From JBBSDP01 sp963754335 (GTDB lineage: Bacteria > Planctomycetota > Phycisphaerae > Tepidisphaerales > Tepidisphaeraceae): DNA of 64,000 nucleotides. The stretch spans positions 1 through 64,000 of the forward strand of contig CAVWFQ010000008.1 of the NCBI GenBank assembly GCA_963754335.1. Direction: 5' to 3'. Under the pieces are notes generated by a model. It had not been told where the DNA came from. It did no database searches and worked only from the letters and a program-made list of their open reading frames with translations. Shown here piece by piece: positions 9,077 to 18,777 of the stretch (the first letter of the stretch is position 1; each line of letters begins with the position of its first letter). The position numbers and the translations under genes were made by a program.

Positions 9077-9638
9077 ATGAGAGCGCTCGGGTCGGCGGTC
9101 TTGTTTTCATCGCTTCTCCTGTGCAGTTGCGCTTCGCCACGGCCCTATCCGCGCGCGCCGGACGACAACCGCATGTTTGGCCCCGTCTCGATGCGGATTC
9201 ATCCCACTTTCACCCAGATCAAGAGCTGGACCGGCGCGAAAAAGCCGGACGGCATCGAAGCAGTGGTTGAGTTGGTCGATCAGTTCGGCGATCCCACCCG
9301 CGCCAGCGGCCGGGTGATGTTCGAGCTTTATAATTACCGGGATGCAACCCCCGACCGCAGAGGTGAGCGCCTGGCCAGCCCGTGGATTTCTTCGCTCGGG
9401 GACAAGAAAGAACAGGCCGCTCACTGGAGCAGCGCGGCTGCGCGGGTACAGTTTCCAACTGGCCGACCCCGACATTCAGCCCAATCGTCGCTATGTGCTG
9501 ACTGCGCAGTTCGACCTGAAAGGGGGGCGTTTGTTCGACCAGCTCGTCATCGAGCCGGAGTCGACCGCTGATCGCTCGGGCAAGCACTCCTCCCAGCATC
9601 ACACCGTTCACGCGCCTGAAGAGACTCCGTCGCGTTGA
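9077..9638 (+). CDS. Lipoprotein of unknown function, frameshifted
   Basis: The protein starts MRALGSAVLFSSLLLCSC with a hydrophobic signal and lipobox-like LCSC, so it is likely a lipoprotein. The body (IKSWTGAKKPDGIEAVVELVDQFGDPTRASGRVMF) looks like a beta-sandwich of a type seen in planctomycete lipoproteins, ending RGYSFQLADPDIQPNRRYV and FDLKGGRLFDQLVIE. The frame changes near 9445 in GGCTGCGCGGG: the first frame degenerates into VQFPTGRPRHS, while the next frame continues sensibly to 9638. I do not recognise a named family. A further ATG at 9041 is possible. Confidence 0.65.
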
Positions 9639-9643
9639 GGTTT

Positions 9644-9703
9644 GTAGTGCGGGCTTCAGCCCGTATCTGAAAGCGAAAAAGATACGGCCTGAAGGACGCA
9701 CCA
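9644..9703. repeat. GTAG-headed inverted hairpin pair
   Basis: GTAGTGCGGGCTTCAGCCCG followed by TATC, then an inverted, diverged copy GATACGGCCTGAAGGACGCA. It lies in the gap just before the arabinokinase gene and ends 14 bp before its ATG. Confidence 0.75.
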
Positions 9704-9716
9704 CGAACGGAAGGCA

Positions 9717-11187
9717 ATGTCTAAATTCCCCTCAATCGCCAACGCGGCTGATTCGACTTCGATTCTACTCCGTCGTTGCGCCGCGGAGCTTTCGTCCGAT
9801 TTCGCATTCGATCGACCCGTCATGGTGAGCCGCGCGCCGGGGCGGCTCGACGTGATGGGAGGAATCGCAGACTACACCGGATCAATGGTCTGCGAATTTC
9901 CCCTGGATCGGGAGACCGTCGTCATTTCGCAGGAGCGGGCCGACCGCGAGTTGCAGATTTTCAGTTTCAATTGTCTTGACGCGTATCAGCCGTTCGCATT
10001 TCGCATTTCGTTTGAGGCCCTCGCGTCGCATTCGGCCGAGTCGCTGCGCGCCCAATGCGCCGCCGACGGCCTGAGCTGGGCGGCCTACATGGCCGGCTGC
10101 GCGTTTATCCTGCACGATCGGGGATTGGTCGATTTGCGCGATCCGCGCGTGCCTGGCTTGAATCTCGCGGTTTACAGCACCGTGCCTCCCGGTGCGGGGA
10201 TCAGCTCGTCGGCGGCGCTGGAAGTGGCGACGATGTTGAATCTGCGGGCACGCTGGTGCGCGGCCACCCCACGAAGCGCGGAACTCGACGATCCGGTCCG
10301 CCTCGCGAGTCTGTGCCAGCAGGTCGAGAATCGCGTGGTTGGCGCACCGTGCGGGATCATGGACCAGATCACGAGCCTGATGGGCCGCTCCGGCGAGTTG
10401 TTGCGGATGGTCTGCCAGCCGCACGAGCTGCTTGCGCCGCTTGCGATCCCGCCCGGCATGCGCATCGTGGGAATCGACAGCGCAATCCGGCATCACGTCG
10501 GCGCAGATAGCTATGTTCGAACGCGCTGTGCCGCGTTCATGGCGCATCGAATAATTCTGCAGACGATGCGCGACATGGGCCAGGCGGCGGGCGCAGCTGG
10601 AAAGCGATCCGATGCGCGGATATCTCGCCAACCTCGATCCGGATGATTACAAGCGACTGTTTCGTCCTCGCCTGCCCGATTCGATGGCGGGTGATGAATT
10701 TCTCTCGCGATATGGCCCTACGATCGATCCCGCGACCATCATCGAGCCACCGGTGACTTATCTCCTGCGTCACACCGCCGATCATCACGTGCTGGAAGCC
10801 AGGCGTGTGAAGCGGTTCGCCGAATTTCTCGAACAATCGACCGGCGCCGAGGTGCGTCAGCCGGGCGCGCCGCTCGATCGGGCCGGCCATCTCATGTACG
10901 CGTCGCATCAGTCTTATACGATGGACGCGATGCTCGGTGCGCCCGAATGCGATCTGCTGGTTACACTCCTGCGCAAGCGGGAGCCGGCGGGGATTTACGG
11001 CGCACGCATCACCGGCGGCGGTGCCGGGGGCACGGTCGCCGTCCTCTGCGACCAGACGTCCCGCGCCGAAGAAGCGATCGGCGGAGTGATGGACGAATAC
11101 GAACAGCGCACGGGTCATCATCCGGAAGTCTTCGCCGGATCGAGCGACGGTGCGTGGACGACCGGAACGTTTGAGACGCGTTTGTAG
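9717..11187 (+). CDS. L-arabinokinase-like GHMP sugar kinase, frameshifted
   Basis: A GHMP-superfamily sugar-1-kinase. The N-terminal VSRAPGRLDVMGGIADYTGS, the ATP-binding PPGAGISSSAALEVA, CQQVENRVVGAPCGIMDQIT and the C-terminal YGARITGGGAGGTVAV appear in order. These match the C-terminal kinase domain of plant L-arabinokinase (which reads GRLDVMGGIADYSGS) better than typical galactokinase, which has GRVNLIGEHTDY at that site. The substrate is therefore inferred to be L-arabinose or a related sugar. The frame shifts by one base near 10595; the alternative frame restores RAQLESDPMRGYLANLDP. The stop TAG overlaps a GTAG-headed repeat. The next gene is an IMPase-fold protein. Confidence 0.85.
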
Positions 11188-11344
11188 GGTGGGCTCGGCC
11201 CACCTCTTTTTCTTTTTCCTACTCGTACTCCTACTCATACTCTTACTCGGTTTCAATTCGAACAAGACGAGTAGGAGTAGGAGTAAGAGTAAGAGCAGGA
11301 AGGGGAACAGAAATTGAGGAGAAGGTGGGCCGAGCCCACGCTAC
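11184..11344. repeat. Nested composite repeat: GTAG hairpins enclosing a hexamer-repeat hairpin
   Basis: The outer arms are GTAGGGTGGGCTCGGCCCAC (11184 on) and its inverse GTGGGCCGAGCCCACGCTAC (11325-11344). Inside lie CTACTCGTACTCCTACTCAT-type hexamers and their inverse GAGTAGGAGTAGGAGTAAGA. The whole intergenic space between two + strand genes is this structure. The first TAG is the stop codon of the kinase gene. Confidence 0.85.
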
Positions 11345-11345
11345 C

Positions 11346-12357
11346 ATGCTGCCGATCGATCCCCAATTCGCCGTCGAAGCGTTGAAAGACTTCCAGTCCG
11401 CAGTGCGCGAACGCGTGGTTCAATCGCGCGGGCGGGCCGGGGGGTCGGGCGTCGCGCGCGATTCCGCGGCCGACACGATTTATCAGATCGATACCGAAGT
11501 CGATCCCTTGCTCGAGGCATTCTGCCGCGAATGGTCGGTCTCCACTCCGCTCGTTTTGATCGCTGAGGGAATCGACGGGGACGATGGCCGCGAGGGAATC
11601 AAGGTCTTTCCGGAAGGATCGCGCGAAGAGGACGCACTGATCCGGGTTCTGGTCGATCCGATCGACGGAACACGCGGCCTCATGTACGACAAACGCTCCG
11701 CGTGGACGCTGGCCGGCGTTGCTCCCAACAAAGGGCCGCCCACGCGGCTTCGTGACATCGAAGTCGCGGTCATGTCAGAATTGCCGACATCAAAGAGCGG
11801 CCAGGCCGACGTGCTCTGGGCGATAAAAGGGCGCGGCGCGCACGGCCGGCGTATCGATCTGCAGTCCGCGGACGCGTCCCCCCTGGCGCTGGAGCCTTCC
11901 ACCGCCACCGGCATCGAGCATGGCTTCGCGTCAGTCAGCAATTTCTTCCCGGGCACCAAAGTCCTGGCGGCGCAACTGATGGAATACCTCGCCGCTCACT
12001 TGAGTGGAGCCGCAGGCGCTGACTCGCGCGCTCGTCTTCGACGACCAATACATTTCAACAGGCGGGCAATTCTACGAATTGATCGTCGGCCACGACCGTT
12101 TCATCGCCGATCTGCGCCCCGAATTTTATCGCATTCAGGGGCACGGCGAAGGAATGTGCTGTCATCCTTACGACTGCGCGACCTGGCTGATCGCCGAAGA
12201 GGCCGGCGTGATTCTCACCGACGCCGCCGGGGCTCCGCTCGATGGGCCAATGGACGTGACGAGCGGAATGTCCTGGATCGGTTATGCCAACACCGAATTG
12301 CAACGTGCGATCTCGCCGTTGATACAAGCATTTCTGGGCCAATCGCCTTTGTCATGA
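11346..12357 (+). CDS. Inositol-monophosphatase-fold protein, frameshifted
   Basis: The metal-binding signature VDPIDGTRGLMYD (DPIDGT) is that of the Li-sensitive phosphatase family (IMPase, CysQ, FBPase). The second part carries the matching late motif YDCATWLIAEEAG, a variant of WDxAxGxxxxxEAGG, in which the usual Gly after Ala is replaced. The frame changes near 12000 (GAGTGGAGCCGCAGG); both parts are collinear with the family. The substrate is unknown. Position directly after the sugar kinase suggests a sugar phosphate. The start at 11346 follows the repeat arm directly, so an upstream ATG at 11325 would be repeat-encoded. Confidence 0.8.
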
Positions 12358-12472
12358 TTACGCAAATAAAATTTTCACCTCGATCGGAAGAAACCGTGCA
12401 TTCTTCAGAACGTTTGAATTGTCGGCAAATCGAAATTTGTCGCATGTCATGTCTTGGGCAATCAGGAGCACT

Positions 12473-13078
12473 ATGAGCAACATAGTTGAGTTGATGGAAT
12501 CGCGTCGTTTATTGTCTGCATCGTTGTCAACGCTGATCAGTGAAGCCGGCGCAGTCGAGTCAGGTGACAAGAACCTGGGGAGCGAGTACACGGCGCTCAC
12601 CAAGACGATCGCCGCCGATGACAAGGCGATTCAGAAAGTCGAAGGCAAAGCCAGCGCATCGGACAAGTCATTGCTTCACACGCTGACGGGCGACGAGAAA
12701 ACCGGCGAAGGCGCACTCAAGAAAATCGTCGGGAGTACCACCAGTGTCCTGAAACGAGACGGGCTCCCGATCGTGGCTGTCCTGAAGGGCCTGAGCAAGA
12801 AGCCGGGCAACGCCGCCCTCGAATCGAAGCTGGTGGCGGACGCCAACAAGTTGAAGGCGGACACCTCCACCCAGCAGGCGATCCTGAACGCCGACGCTAC
12901 GAATCTCAACACGGTAGCCTCGACGGATCTGACTGCGATTTCCACTGCCAATGCATCGACGAGCGGGGCTGTCGCAACCGCCAAGTCGGATGTCTCGACG
13001 GGAACCGGAGGACTTCAAAGCGAAGTCACCACGCTGTTTTCCGATTTGACGCAATTCGAGAACGACGCCACGTCGTAG
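12473..13078 (+). CDS. Small LEPRxLL-type exported protein, helical
   Basis: A 201-residue protein starting MSNIVELMESRRLLSASLST: MESRRLLSA fits the planctomycete LEPRxLL/ExRxLLS motif. The remainder is Ala/Thr/Lys/Asp-rich and predicted helical (SKLVADANKLKADTSTQQA and similar), with no cysteine and no known domain. The start ATG follows CAGGAGCACT. A good hairpin terminator lies 47 bp downstream. It is likely periplasmic or surface-located; function unknown. Confidence 0.75.
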   Translation: MSNIVELMESRRLLSASLSTLISEAGAVESGDKNLGSEYTALTKTIAADDKAIQKVEGKASASDKSLLHTLTGDEKTGEGALKKIVGSTTSVLKRDGLPIVAVLKGLSKKPGNAALESKLVADANKLKADTSTQQAILNADATNLNTVASTDLTAISTANASTSGAVATAKSDVSTGTGGLQSEVTTLFSDLTQFENDATS

Positions 13079-13124
13079 GCAGGGCAAAACGCGCGGAAAT
13101 TCCGCGTTGCGAAAAATCAGTGAT

Positions 13125-13163
13125 AAGCCGCAGTCGTTATTGGAAGACGGCTGCGGCTTTCTT
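13125..13163 (+). terminator. Hairpin terminator
   Basis: AAGCCGCAG and CTGCGGCTT form the stem around a 17-base loop region that can extend the pairing by three more bases, followed by TTTC. It lies 47 bp after the small LEPRxLL gene. Confidence 0.6.
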
Positions 13164-13344
13164 GCTGGCAGCGTCACAACATTTTCTGTCGTAACACTGA
13201 CTATTGCGTGATGATCCGAGATTCGGCTGAAGCCAGTCGTCAGGAAATCGCGAAGGCGCAAGCGACGCAGCGGCGGCGATAGAAATCATATGATCGGCGC
13301 CCGAGTTTTCTGAAGCGGATGAATCTTCGCTTGCCCCCGAGTGC

Positions 13345-13855
13345 TTACTCGTGTTCGTGCGGATGCTCAATCGTCCCCCACATTTCCCCGCCATGATTCG
13401 TGCCGCTCCACGTTCCGGCGTAGCGATCGCGATAGAAAACGACTCGGGCGGTGTAGGTTCCAATTCCGGGGACGGTCAGATCGGTCACCGAAATCACCGG
13501 CGTATCGCCGGCCCAATTCACCGGAATCGGCAGGGGAATCGTCACGTCCTTGCCGCCGAATTGGATCCGCGCCGTCAGCAGCCAGAGATTTCCCTGCATT
13601 TTGGCGGTGCCTGACAATCGTATAACGGTCTTCCTTCGCCGCAGCGTTTTGCCCATCAACGCTGAAATGTCCGACCAGAACTGCGCCCGTCAGCATTTTC
13701 TGAAAATTTGCCTCTAGCGCCTTGCGCTCCGAGCGTTGAGTCGTGGCGGGCTGCGTCGTGGGGTGCAACGCATCCTCTGCGGAAACGGGTAATGCGGTCG
13801 CGCAAACCGCGGCGGCAAATAAACTCATCACCCTTTTCATAATGCGTTGCATCAT
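13345..13855 (-). CDS. Secreted protein of unknown function, frameshifted
   Basis: The N-terminus MKRVMSLFAAAVCATALPVSA is a signal peptide; the mature part reads VLVGHFSVDGQNAAAKEDRYTI and, after a one-base frame change near 13620, RLSGTAKMQGNLWLLTARIQ and a glycine/tryptophan-rich end GTWSGTNHGGEMWGTIEHPH. The concluding GTWSG..HGGxMWGxI pattern suggests a small beta-barrel domain. The start could be 13855, 13840 or 13828. It is convergent with the previous gene. Confidence 0.65.
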
Positions 13856-13894
13856 TCGCCCATTCTCGGGAAGGTGTCGCGATTCGTGTCACAT

Positions 13895-13952
13895 TAGTGG
13901 CTACTGAAGTAGCCACTCCGGCGGTCGTGCCGGATGGCTTGCCGCTACGGCG
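13895..13952. repeat. Palindromic intergenic repeat
   Basis: AGTGGCTACTGAAGTAGCCACT is a perfect self-complementary hairpin (shown here in two parts, AGTGGCTACT and AGTAGCCACT), followed by CCGGCGGTCGTGCCGG and GGCTTGCCGCTACGG, possibly a diverged second arm. Confidence 0.6.
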
Positions 13953-13990
13953 ATCCGAAAATCGCTTCAGTAATCCTGCGCAGCGAACCT

Positions 13991-14256
13991 TTACCGCGCG
14001 TCGTCACCAACGCGCCCGCCGTTGGTGCCACCGCTGTTGGCGGGAAGCTGGCCCGGCTCATCGTAGTTGTCGGCCCCGATCGATCCAGCGGGCGTGGCGC
14101 CTTCGTGGTGAGCGAGAACATCCGACTGCGAGTGATATCCCGCCGGGGATGCGCCGGAGAAGCTGCCCGCTGCGTGCCGTTATCACTGCAACCGCAGAGG
14201 ACCGCTCCCGACAGGCCAAGAAGAATGGCAATTGGATTAGTCAGTCTGGTTGTCAT
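13991..14256 (-). CDS. Small lipoprotein, probably frameshifted
   Basis: The start MTTRLTNPIAILLGLSGAVL leads to a lipobox LCGCS, with GGAGG six bases before the ATG. After SDNGTQR the open frame turns into a basic, Arg/Pro-rich tail ending at 13945. A one-base shift near 14178 instead gives GSFSGASPAGYHSQSDVLAH and GADNYDEPGQLPANSGGTNG, ending at 13991, which has the composition of a real exported tail. I favour the shifted reading. Function unknown. Confidence 0.55.
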
Positions 14257-14330
14257 ACAGAACCTCCAACTCTCCGAATTGTAGGCCCGTGGGATGTGCT
14301 CTTTCATCAAGGTCTTTGGAAAAATGCTCT

Positions 14331-14774
14331 TCATTGCGGGCGTTTCATCTGGAAGACGCCAAAGTCATATTTCGACTTGTAATCGCAGTGAAAATCGTCG
14401 GCGGTTGAGTGGCCGGAATAGTGGTAAACCCCGCCCGCCAGCCAACCCAGGTTTGATTCGCCTTCGAGCGGGACCTGGCCCCCGGCGATCGGACCGGCAT
14501 TCAGACTGGTCGTATAATCGAAGTGAAAGATCTTCCAATAAGTCGCGGCGAAGTGGGCGCGATATTGGTCGGGGCTTTGTCTGGAGATGACACATTTGAG
14601 TGCGCCGGTGTGATCGTCCGTACTGCTTCGCCATGAACCCTGCCAGCGGCCGGTGATATCACCGGGGCCGGCGGGCGCGGCGCTGGCGGAATCCCAGTCG
14701 TGGTTAAAGGTCGAACAGCCGCCCAAAACGAAAAGCAACAGGAATGAACAAGCCGCCAGGAGGTAAGTCCGCAT
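14331..14774 (-). CDS. Lipoprotein of unknown function
   Basis: A 147-residue lipoprotein: MRTYLLAACSFLLLFVLGGC has a lipobox LGGC. The mature domain reads ITGRWQGSWRSSTDDHTGAL, CVISRQSPDQYRAHFAATYW and FDYTTSLNAGPIAGGQV, a compact all-beta domain of a type I associate with conserved planctomycete lipoproteins but cannot name. The open frame extends upstream to 14813; the start chosen gives the best signal. It is one of three small exported-protein genes in a row on this strand, probably an operon. Confidence 0.7.
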   Translation of the reverse strand: MRTYLLAACSFLLLFVLGGCSTFNHDWDSASAAPAGPGDITGRWQGSWRSSTDDHTGALKCVISRQSPDQYRAHFAATYWKIFHFDYTTSLNAGPIAGGQVPLEGESNLGWLAGGVYHYSGHSTADDFHCDYKSKYDFGVFQMKRPQ

Positions 14775-14814
14775 CGGAGAGAGTTTACCAAGGACCGATC
14801 GTAAATGGTGCAAT

Positions 14815-14955
14815 TCAGAACCAGTGCCCGCGAAAATACCAAAGCGTAAAGTCGTAGGTATCGGCCCGTACCGTTCGCGCAGCCGACAGAATCGATAGGG
14901 CGAGCAGGCCCACCACGAACGGTGAAGTTCGGTGCCGACGGGAAAAGCAGGACAT
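14815..14955 (-). CDS. Very small exported protein
   Basis: A 46-residue ORF: MSCFSRRHRTSPFVVGLLAL then SILSAARTVRADTYDFTLWYF. An AGGAGG box stands five bases before the ATG, and the signal-like hydrophobic stretch ends ...VRA. The mature part would be about 17 residues, ending FRGHWF. It precedes the lipoprotein gene by about 40 bp on the same strand. The strong ribosome binding site is the main support. Confidence 0.5.
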   Translation of the reverse strand: MSCFSRRHRTSPFVVGLLALSILSAARTVRADTYDFTLWYFRGHWF

Positions 14956-15071
14956 CCACGCCTCCTTTGGGCTTTTCGTGTTCTGCGTCTGCAGCGGATT
15001 CGAACCGGTCACGGAATATTACTTCGCGAGGCGACGGGCGTGAAGAAAAAAAATGACATTTCTTGCCGCCG

Positions 15072-15941
15072 TCAATCCGGCGCCACGGCGGCAGTCAGTT
15101 CGTTGATCACCGGCGGAACGCTTGGAATGCCGATCGCTTCGCGCAGATTTCCGCCGAGGATCATCGCCTGCTCGGCATCGGTGAGTCCGAGGCTGCGAAT
15201 CGTCTGAATCCCCAGGCGCGTCGCCTCTTCGAGGTTGTAGGGAAAATCCAGGCCGAAGATGAGCTGGTCGACTCCGGCCTGGGCGACCAGTTCGTCGAGT
15301 CTTTCGCGCGGCATGTACCAGAAGCGGCAAAAGTTTGGCGTGAAGATGCTGGTGAGGCCGGCGTAGACCCCGCAGCGCCGGCCGGGAACGGGAGGAAACG
15401 GGATGTTGTTGACGATGACTGCCAGGGCCTCGTTGAAAAAGCTGTATCCGCCCACGTGTTCGAGGCTGAACCGCAGGTCTTTGAAATTCCAGGCCACTTC
15501 ATCGAACAACTTTACGTTGTAGTGCTTGAGCCGATAGTGATGCACGCCGGTGTGGAACGTGATGAACAGTTTTTCGTCCTCGGCCGCGCCATAGGCTTCC
15601 ATCGCGGCGGGGCAGAGAACGTCAAATTCCTGGGCGTTGGGATGCATCTTGATCCCGCGCAAGCCCAGATCATTAATGCGCCGGACCTGATCGCGAATGT
15701 CATCGCGACGGAGATCCAGCGTGCCAAAACCATGTAGCCGGCTGCGACCTGAAAGTTCACCCGCGAGCCAGGTGTTGGGTTCGAGGCCGGTTTTCTGGAG
15801 TTGATGGGGAAAGGGAGCAAAACAGACGGCTGATTCGATTCCGCAGTTGTCCAGCAGCTTCAGGAGACGATCGATGGTGCCGTTGGGATTGACCGACGCC
15901 GGGAAAACGTGGGCGTGGTTTGCCAGAATGTGATTCGACAT
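15072..15941 (-). CDS. Amidohydrolase-family (TIM-barrel) metal hydrolase
   Basis: The 289-residue protein is an amidohydrolase-2-type (PF04909-like) barrel. It opens with the metal-binding NHAHVFP (HxH), then has GLRGIKMHPNAQEFD, FITFHTGVHH, LEHVGGYSFFNEAL and FGLDFPYNLEEATRLG, the last holding the Asp of the metal site, and ends with GGNLREAIG as in uronate isomerase-like and decarboxylase-like members. The substrate cannot be told from the sequence. It stands alone on the minus strand, upstream of the small exported proteins. Confidence 0.85.
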   Translation of the reverse strand: MSNHILANHAHVFPASVNPNGTIDRLLKLLDNCGIESAVCFAPFPHQLQKTGLEPNTWLAGELSGRSRLHGFGTLDLRRDDIRDQVRRINDLGLRGIKMHPNAQEFDVLCPAAMEAYGAAEDEKLFITFHTGVHHYRLKHYNVKLFDEVAWNFKDLRFSLEHVGGYSFFNEALAVIVNNIPFPPVPGRRCGVYAGLTSIFTPNFCRFWYMPRERLDELVAQAGVDQLIFGLDFPYNLEEATRLGIQTIRSLGLTDAEQAMILGGNLREAIGIPSVPPVINELTAAVAPD

Positions 15942-16051
15942 GCCTGAAGTGCCTCGTGGTGCCTCAGGATTCTAGCGGGCCGGCAAAGGCCCAACAACAT
16001 TTTGCGTGGTAGATAACCGGCCTGTCCTGAGCACCGTCGATGGGCCCGTCT

Positions 16052-16912
16052 TCACGCCCGGCGCCGCTTGAGCAGACCAACCGCTCCGAAGGCCAGGAGT
16101 GACAGGGAGGCCGGCTCGGGAACGGAAGCCAGGTAATTTTCGAAGAGGATCCGGTTGTTGTCGTTGCCGGGAGTCGTCGTGCCGTAAGCGGGAACATAGG
16201 GAAGCCCAACGGTGCCGTTCTGAAAAAAGGCATCGCTGGCGATCAGCACCGAGCCTGAACCTGCGCCAAGAGCGCCTCGGGGAATTTCCGCCAGCAGGTT
16301 GTAGCCACCACCGGTTCCGATCACGCTTACATCGGCGCCGGGGGTGATACTGGCGGATTTATATGCTGAAAAAGTCGAAGTGCCTGTAACGAGATTGCCA
16401 AAGGGGCCGTGTGTTGAAATTCCGGAGTGAACGATCGAGCCGAATGTAGTGCTGCCGGTCCCTCCATCTGCTCCACCGACGGAGCCTTCGCCAAGAGCCG
16501 TAAGCATCTGGTTTGAGCCGTATTGACCGAAGGAGGCGACATCGCTGATCAGGACGAGCTCGTGCCCTGACAATACAAAGTTCTTCAGCGCCGTGATCTC
16601 GCTGGTAGTGAGCGGGTCAATCACCGAGACTTCAGAGAGGACGAAGACGTTGTCGCCGCTGAGGTCCGAGGGGGTCGCCGTCGTGATTGCCGGGGCGATG
16701 GTGAGGGATTGACCGGTCGTGGCCGCAAAATTGTTTGTGAGATCCGTTCGAATGTTGCTGTAGGCGGCGTCGGTCGCAAATGGACGCTGGGAGTGAGAAC
16801 CGTCGAACGACCCAATGACGACATTGGCGCCAGCTGAGCCGGCAAGACCTGCGAGCAGGGCGCAGGGAATTGCGGTTCGAAAAACTGATCGCGTAATTTG
16901 AACGGATCGCAT
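16052..16912 (-). CDS. PEP-CTERM sorting-domain protein
   Basis: A 286-residue exported protein with a signal peptide (RTAIPCALLAGLAGSAGANV) and a C-terminal PEP-CTERM tag VPEPASLSLLAFGAVGLLKR: the PEP box, a hydrophobic helix and a basic tail. In PEP-CTERM systems the tag is cleaved by an exosortase; no exosortase is in this window. The domain between (NFVLSGHELVLISDVASFGQ, GSVLIASDAFFQNGTVG) resembles a Rossmann-like domain that could be a GATase/ThuA-type fold. The start ATG follows GGAGAAATCA. Confidence 0.85.
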   Translation of the reverse strand: MRSVQITRSVFRTAIPCALLAGLAGSAGANVVIGSFDGSHSQRPFATDAAYSNIRTDLTNNFAATTGQSLTIAPAITTATPSDLSGDNVFVLSEVSVIDPLTTSEITALKNFVLSGHELVLISDVASFGQYGSNQMLTALGEGSVGGADGGTGSTTFGSIVHSGISTHGPFGNLVTGTSTFSAYKSASITPGADVSVIGTGGGYNLLAEIPRGALGAGSGSVLIASDAFFQNGTVGLPYVPAYGTTTPGNDNNRILFENYLASVPEPASLSLLAFGAVGLLKRRRA

Positions 16913-17284
16913 TGATTTCTCCAAAGGTTTCTTCAAGCAACTCAAGCCCGACGAGCGGATTGGCGTTGATTCACCATACCCCCGGTTTTTTGGCTCGGCA
17001 ACCTGAGAAATCGCGAATCTTTGACAACGTTTGAACCGCGATGTCCGGTAACCCCGGCGACGATAGGGATTCACCGGCGGCCGCGCGGTATCGGTGGCTT
17101 ACGGGTGCATCAGAGAAAACGAGACGCGCCGCCGCTGTTCAAATCGACCGATGCGAATTGCCGCTTGACGAAAAATGCAAACATTTGCCGCACGCGCCCG
17201 CTTTTCGTAGCATCCGGTCGATTGGGCGGAGTTCGCTCATTCTGGGGACCATATCGAGGCCGCGGCCAACACTGCGGTGCGCCC
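16913..17284. other. Divergent intergenic region, no gene seen
   Basis: Lies between the divergent PEP-CTERM and porin genes. The open frame of the porin extends upstream to 17021, but the residues there (PRGIGGLRVHQRKRDAPPLF) look non-coding and lack a ribosome binding site. No hairpin repeat is seen here. Confidence 0.4.
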
Positions 17285-18758
17285 ATGCGACCGATAACCA
17301 TCGGGATGATTGTCGCGTTTTTCCTGCCTGCCGGGAAGGCGATGGCGCAAGTTGGGGGAAATCCGCAGGGGCAGGCGCTCCAGGCTGACAATCGGCTTCG
17401 ACAGCTTCAGCAATTCGAACAGGACACGCGTCTCCAGGCCAATCCCGACGTCCCCCCCGGCGAGCGCGCATTCATCGATTACGGCGGCTACTTTTCTTTC
17501 AACTACCTTTCGCTTCAGGATTCAACCTACGACACGCATGGGCTGCGTCAGTACGAATTGGTCGGGTTTGCCCGAATCAATCTCGACGGGGCGCAGGAAA
17601 TCTTCCTTCGCGGCCGAACCGATTACAACGACTACAACCCCGGCGACAGCTTTGACGGATTCGGCAGCCGGTTGATCAATCCCGATCTCGATCGGGCTTA
17701 CTATCGGTTCGACCTTCGCCGATACGAGCAGGCCTACGGAAAGGGAGACGGCGGATTCGGGAATCTGAACCTTGTGGCCGAGGTGGGGCGCGACCTCAAC
17801 TACTGGGCGAACGGCCTGGTGCTTACCGAAGTGCTCGACGGCGCTCATCTCACGCTCGGCAATGACTTCCTGACCATGGAAGCAATCGTCGGAATAACGC
17901 CGACCCGCACGGTCGATATCGATCCGACCCGGCCGAGCTTCAATGACGATACGCGGAGGGGTTTCTATGGCCTCATGTTAACCGCGAACGTCGGGGAGCA
18001 ACGACCGTTCTTCTATTTCCTCAATCAGCGTGACATGAATAATTTCACGTCGGAAATGACCGGCCCGATCGATACCCATTTCCGATACAACAGCTATTAC
18101 GTCGGTGCCGGCTCCACCGGGCCTTTGAGCGATCAACTGCATTACAGTGTGGAAGCCGTCTACGAAGGTGGCAACACACTTTCGAGCAGTTTCATCAACG
18201 GCGGTTTCGGGCCGATCCCCGTTCTACAAACCGAGGACACGATCGAAGCGTGGGCCGCGGATGCGAAACTCGACTACGTTGTTCCAGGCGCTCATCAGAC
18301 GCGCCTCAGCGGGGAACTGATCCTCGCCAGCGGCGACCCCGACCGTGGCCTCACCAACACGACTTTCAACGGCAATAAGCCGGACACAAAGGATCACGCA
18401 TTTAATGCGTTTGGGCTGCTCAACACGGGTCTGGCGTTCAACGCCGCCACATCCAATTTAATCGTCACCCGCTTCGGCGCTTCGACTTTTCCGCTCCCCG
18501 ACAGCAGCAGGTTTCGCCGGCTGCAACTCGGCATGGATTTTTTCATCCTCGGAAAGTTGCGCAGAGCGCCCGATTGACGAGCCGACAAGTGCGGATGCCA
18601 AGTTCCTCGGTCTTGAGCCGGATCTATATGCGAACTGGCAGATCGCCAGCGATCTGACGCTCACCTTGCGCTACGGGATTTTCCTGCCCCAGAAGGACGC
18701 GTTTGGAACCACCGATCCACGTCAGTTCTTTTATGGCGGATTCACTTTTGCGTTCTGA
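17285..18758 (+). CDS. Outer-membrane beta-barrel protein (alginate-export/porin-like), frameshifted
   Basis: The start MRPITIGMIVAFFLPAGKAMA is a signal peptide. Alternating amphipathic strands follow: YGGYFSFNYLSLQDSTYDTH, QYELVGFARINLDGAQEIFL, LGMDFFILGK. The overall pattern with long extracellular loops fits the large barrels of the AlgE/alginate-export type, but substrate is unknown. The frame breaks near 18560 (...GKLRRAPD-stop). The next frame continues IDEPTSADAKFLGLEPDLYA, LTLTLRYGIFLPQ and a terminal-strand FFYGGFTFAF ending in Phe at 18758, as barrels do. The lipoprotein and FecR genes follow closely. Confidence 0.8.
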
Positions 18759-18777
18759 TCATCGACTTGAGGAATCC

